From: Saprospiraceae bacterium
GTDB lineage: Bacteria; Bacteroidota; Bacteroidia; Chitinophagales; Saprospiraceae
Direction of reading: 5' to 3'
Length of the DNA: 64,000 bases
NCBI GenBank assembly: GCA_016708265.1
Contig: JADJGA010000003.1
Coordinates: 434,001 to 498,000 of the forward strand
Position numbers and translations under genes: made by a program. Below, one piece after another: positions 62,753 through 64,000 of the stretch. The notes under the pieces were generated by a model, which did no database searches, was not told where the DNA came from, and saw only the letters and a list, made by a program, of their open reading frames with translations. How positions within the stretch are numbered: the stretch's first letter is position 1; the number at the start of each line of letters is the position of its first letter.

Positions 62753-64000
62753 ATGTCAGATCACGAACCCTCAACAAAAGTTTACCCGAAAATGCATACC
62801 GGGAATTACAACCGGGCGAAGAATACAAGCCGGTAATGCCTTCAAACAGTGTATTTCCGGAGGTGACGACCTGGTCGCTGGTAATGGGATTAATTATGGC
62901 TGTTATATTTTCTGCCGCTGCTGCATATTCTGGACTGAAAATAGGACAGGTATTTGAAGCTGCCATACCGATTTCTATCATAGCTGTCGGAGCATCTGCT
63001 GCAGCTAGGAAGAAAAATGCACTGGGACAAAATGTGATTATCCAGTCTATTGGGGCAAGTTCGGGAGTTATAGTTGCCGGGGCTGTTTTCACAATACCGG
63101 GGTTGTATATATTGCAGGCTAAGTATCCTGAAATCCAGGTTGATTTTTTTCAGATATTTTTCGCATCACTGCTGGGAGGATTCCTTGGAATATTATTCCT
63201 GATACCATTCCGTAAATATTTTGTCAAGGATATGCATGGAAAACTTCCTTTTCCGGAAGCTACAGCAACGACTGAGATCCTGATGACAGGTGAAAAGGGT
63301 GGTTCACAGGCAAAACTTCTTATCATGAGTGGTCTGATAGGTGGATTATTCGATTTTTGTTTCGCTTCATTCAAAATATTCAGTGAGGAAGTGACTTCCA
63401 GGGTAATTCCTGCAGGAGAATTGCTCGCTGAGAAAGTAAAAATGGTGTTGAAATTCAACGTAAGTGCACTGATCTTCAGTTTTGGATTTTTAGTCGGACT
63501 GAGGTATTCTCTTATAATCGTTTCCGGTTCTTTGTTGTCATGGTTTGTATTTATACCTCTTGTAAATGAAATCGGCAATCTGATGGCTGCAAACGGGGGA
63601 GTAAATCCATTTGCAGAAATGACTGCAGAAGCTATTTTCAAGGCTTATGTCAGACCAATAGGGATCGGAGCCATTGCCATGGCAGGAATCATCGGTATAA
63701 TTAAATCATCGGGGGTTATAATAAGTGCCTTCAAACTTGCTGCCGGAGTTGGTTCCAAAGCCCACGGAAATGTCAAAGTAGAGCGTACAAACAAAGACCT
63801 GAAAATGTCATTTGTCATGCTGTTGATTTTCCTCACTTTGGTAGCTATATTCATATTTCTGATCATTGGAGTTAAAATTACACTTGTTCAGGCAATTGTA
63901 GCTTTACTGACAATACTTATTATCTCATTTCTTTTTACAACAGTTGCTGCAAATGCCATTGCGATCGTCGGCACAAATCCTGTTTCCGGAATGACGCTTA
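62753..64000 (+). CDS. OPT-family oligopeptide transporter (3' partial; N-terminal frameshift)
   Basis: ATG 62753 reads MSDHEPSTKVYPKMHTG and then stops at 62837. The next frame reads on, open to the window end, as GELQPGEEYKPVMPSNSVFP then VTTWSLVMGLIMAVIFSAAA. Adding one G to GGG at 62801-62803 joins them. Motifs of OPT transporters: YSGLKIGQVFEAAIPISI, DMHGKLPFPEATATTEILMT, and AIVGTNPVSGMTL at the right edge; ten or so helices are visible (~415 aa of a usual ~650). A proton-coupled oligopeptide or metal-chelate importer. The gene is not pseudogenised elsewhere in the visible part. Confidence 0.88.

Noticed and set aside
62751..63866. Series of minus-strand open frames at the right end
   Set aside because: They are shadows of the plus-strand OPT transporter, which has no stop in the window and a frameshift near its start.

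Overview
The window is AT-rich, densely coded DNA from an anaerobic or oxygen-protected member of the Bacteroidota. Evidence for the phylum: at least eight proteins pair a signal peptide with a type IX secretion (T9SS) sorting domain; there are a TonB-dependent receptor with a carboxypeptidase-like N-terminal domain, GH97 and FISUMP proteins, and several Bacteroidota-type DUFs; many upstream regions carry the phylum's TAnnTTTG -7 promoter element. Rubrerythrin and an electron-bifurcating-type [FeFe] hydrogenase point to anaerobic life. No rRNA is present, so I name no genus.

Layout. 1-1937: a two-component pair whose kinase is cut by the left edge. 2233-4749: a T9SS cargo protein and two outer-membrane barrels. 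4769-7996: a TspO-like / DUF2177 / DUF1295 membrane-protein run, an NAD(P)-binding protein and a cupin. 8795-17567: a hydrogen locus with two receiver proteins, a three-subunit HydC-HydB-HydA hydrogenase, a sensory [FeFe]-hydrogenase fused to a histidine kinase, a third receiver and a receiver-kinase hybrid. 17568-27275: a TonB receptor, rubrerythrin, a CNNM/CorC protein and secreted proteins, punctuated by three copies of a structured non-coding repeat. 27312-37464: a secreted propeller-like protein, HAD phosphatase, small cytosolic proteins, two glycoside hydrolases (GH97 and trehalase/GH63-like) and an acyl-CoA synthetase. 37682-45009: a damaged barrel gene, a T9SS-exported arginine/agmatine deiminase, an LRR protein, DUF302, a subtilase and another barrel. 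45094-45536: tRNA-Gly(CCC) and a truncated copy. 45962-54875: a secreted/adhesin-like set and a GH9-polysaccharide deacetylase fusion. 55015-64000: NDH-2, small enzymes, a DMT exporter, a DUF3943 protein and the start of an OPT transporter.

The hydrogen locus is the main functional unit. A NAD(H)- and probably ferredoxin-linked hydrogenase sits between receivers and a kinase whose input module is itself a diverged hydrogenase domain, implying H2 or redox sensing tied to hydrogenase expression.

Two features cut across the window. First, six genes carry seven apparent single-base indels, nearly all at homopolymers, which looks more like sequencing error than decay. Second, the intergenic DNA holds several dispersed repeat families: a GTTGGTG palindrome family, a 9-bp tandem repeat, and a ~200-340 nt structured repeat.
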